Assembly (NCBI GenBank): GCA_964567845.1
Contig: CAZMOG010000094.1
Location: forward strand, 1-5,997
Source: RGIG9079 sp964567845
GTDB lineage: Bacteria; Bacteroidota; Bacteroidia; Bacteroidales; Marinifilaceae
Direction: 5' to 3'
Length of the DNA stretch: 5,997 nt
Shown here one piece after another: positions 5,766 to 5,997 of the stretch. Each line of letters begins with the position of its first letter. Position 1 is the first letter of the stretch. Position numbers and translations under genes: made by a program. Under the pieces are notes generated by a model. The model did not search any database. It was not told where the DNA came from and saw only the letters and a list, made by a program, of their open reading frames with translations.

Positions 5766-5997
5766 GTGCGAAACAGAGAAAGAATGTTGTCTGTTAGCGA
5801 TTTAACAGTGTTTGACAAGATGTTGCAGTGCCATCAAATGTCAATGAAAAGCCAAGAAATGACAGAGTTTCGTTACTATCCCGTTACTTTGACTCTTGAC
5901 TTTGAAAGGCTGTTTTGATTGCCGTAACTGATTGAATAACGGTATCTGTTAAGCGATTACGATTGCAAATATAGCAAAATTTCTTATATCTTCGTTC
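5736..5997. other. Non-coding tail after the broken propeller gene; possible mobile-element end
   Basis: From about 5736 the sequence no longer resembles the propeller gene, and I find no credible gene in any frame up to the window end. Visible items are an exact minus-strand -7 motif TATCTTTG (5745-5738) at the junction, pointing back into the propeller gene; another, TATATTTG (5973-5966), also on the minus strand; a short inverted repeat CTGTTA/TAACAG (5791-5796 and 5803-5808); and a second CTGTTA-AGCGATT-like string at 5947-5959. None of the -7 motifs has a correctly spaced TTTG -33 box. The pattern would fit the leader region of an insertion sequence, but no transposase or defined terminal repeat is visible. 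Confidence 0.35.

Noticed and set aside
5791..5808. Hairpin CTGTTA-6-TAACAG as a transcription terminator
   Set aside because: Short, AT-rich stem and no T-run on either side.
5480..5818. Minus-strand frame of 112 codons opposite the propeller gene and tail
   Set aside because: Most of it is antisense to the recognisable propeller sequence, and it has no domain.

Overview
The window looks like a fragment of a Bacteroidales genome (Bacteroides/Prevotella/Muribaculaceae type). Three things point there: a nuo operon with fused nuoC-nuoD followed directly by nuoH, promoters of the Bacteroidota form (TTTG, about 20 bp, TAnnTTTG), and a small NVEALA-like secreted peptide gene beside a 6-bladed beta-propeller lipoprotein gene. 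The order is well supported. I cannot name the genus.

Left part (1 to about 3400, minus strand): the start of a respiratory complex I operon, transcribed right to left as nuoA, nuoB, nuoCD, nuoH. The genes overlap or lie 2 nt apart, so they are translationally packed. nuoH runs off the left edge and lacks its C-terminus. The genes for the NADH-oxidising arm (nuoE, nuoF, nuoG), which sit between nuoCD and nuoH in the E. coli order, are absent from that position.

Middle (about 3400 to 4130): an AT-richer stretch with one small predicted exported protein of unknown function (minus strand). Upstream of it are a perfect 11-bp inverted repeat, a -7 promoter motif, and two copies of a roughly 45-bp direct repeat that flank a run of ten Ns (4014-4023). 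The Ns mark a scaffold join, so the nuo side and the right side are not proven to be neighbours.

Right part (4131 to 5997): a compact divergent locus. On the minus strand is a thioredoxin-like lipoprotein with a CxxC motif. On the plus strand is an NVEALA-like peptide precursor with four C-terminal cysteines, followed after 1 nt by a 6-bladed beta-propeller lipoprotein. One very symmetrical divergent promoter serves both sides: two TTTGCAAA palindromes 28 bp apart each supply the -33 box for one direction and the TTTG of the -7 box for the other. The set suggests an envelope system around a small Cys-containing exported peptide, whose function is unknown to me. The propeller gene is cut off after about 225 residues. 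The last roughly 260 bases contain no recognisable gene and may be the end of an inserted element or a rearrangement junction.
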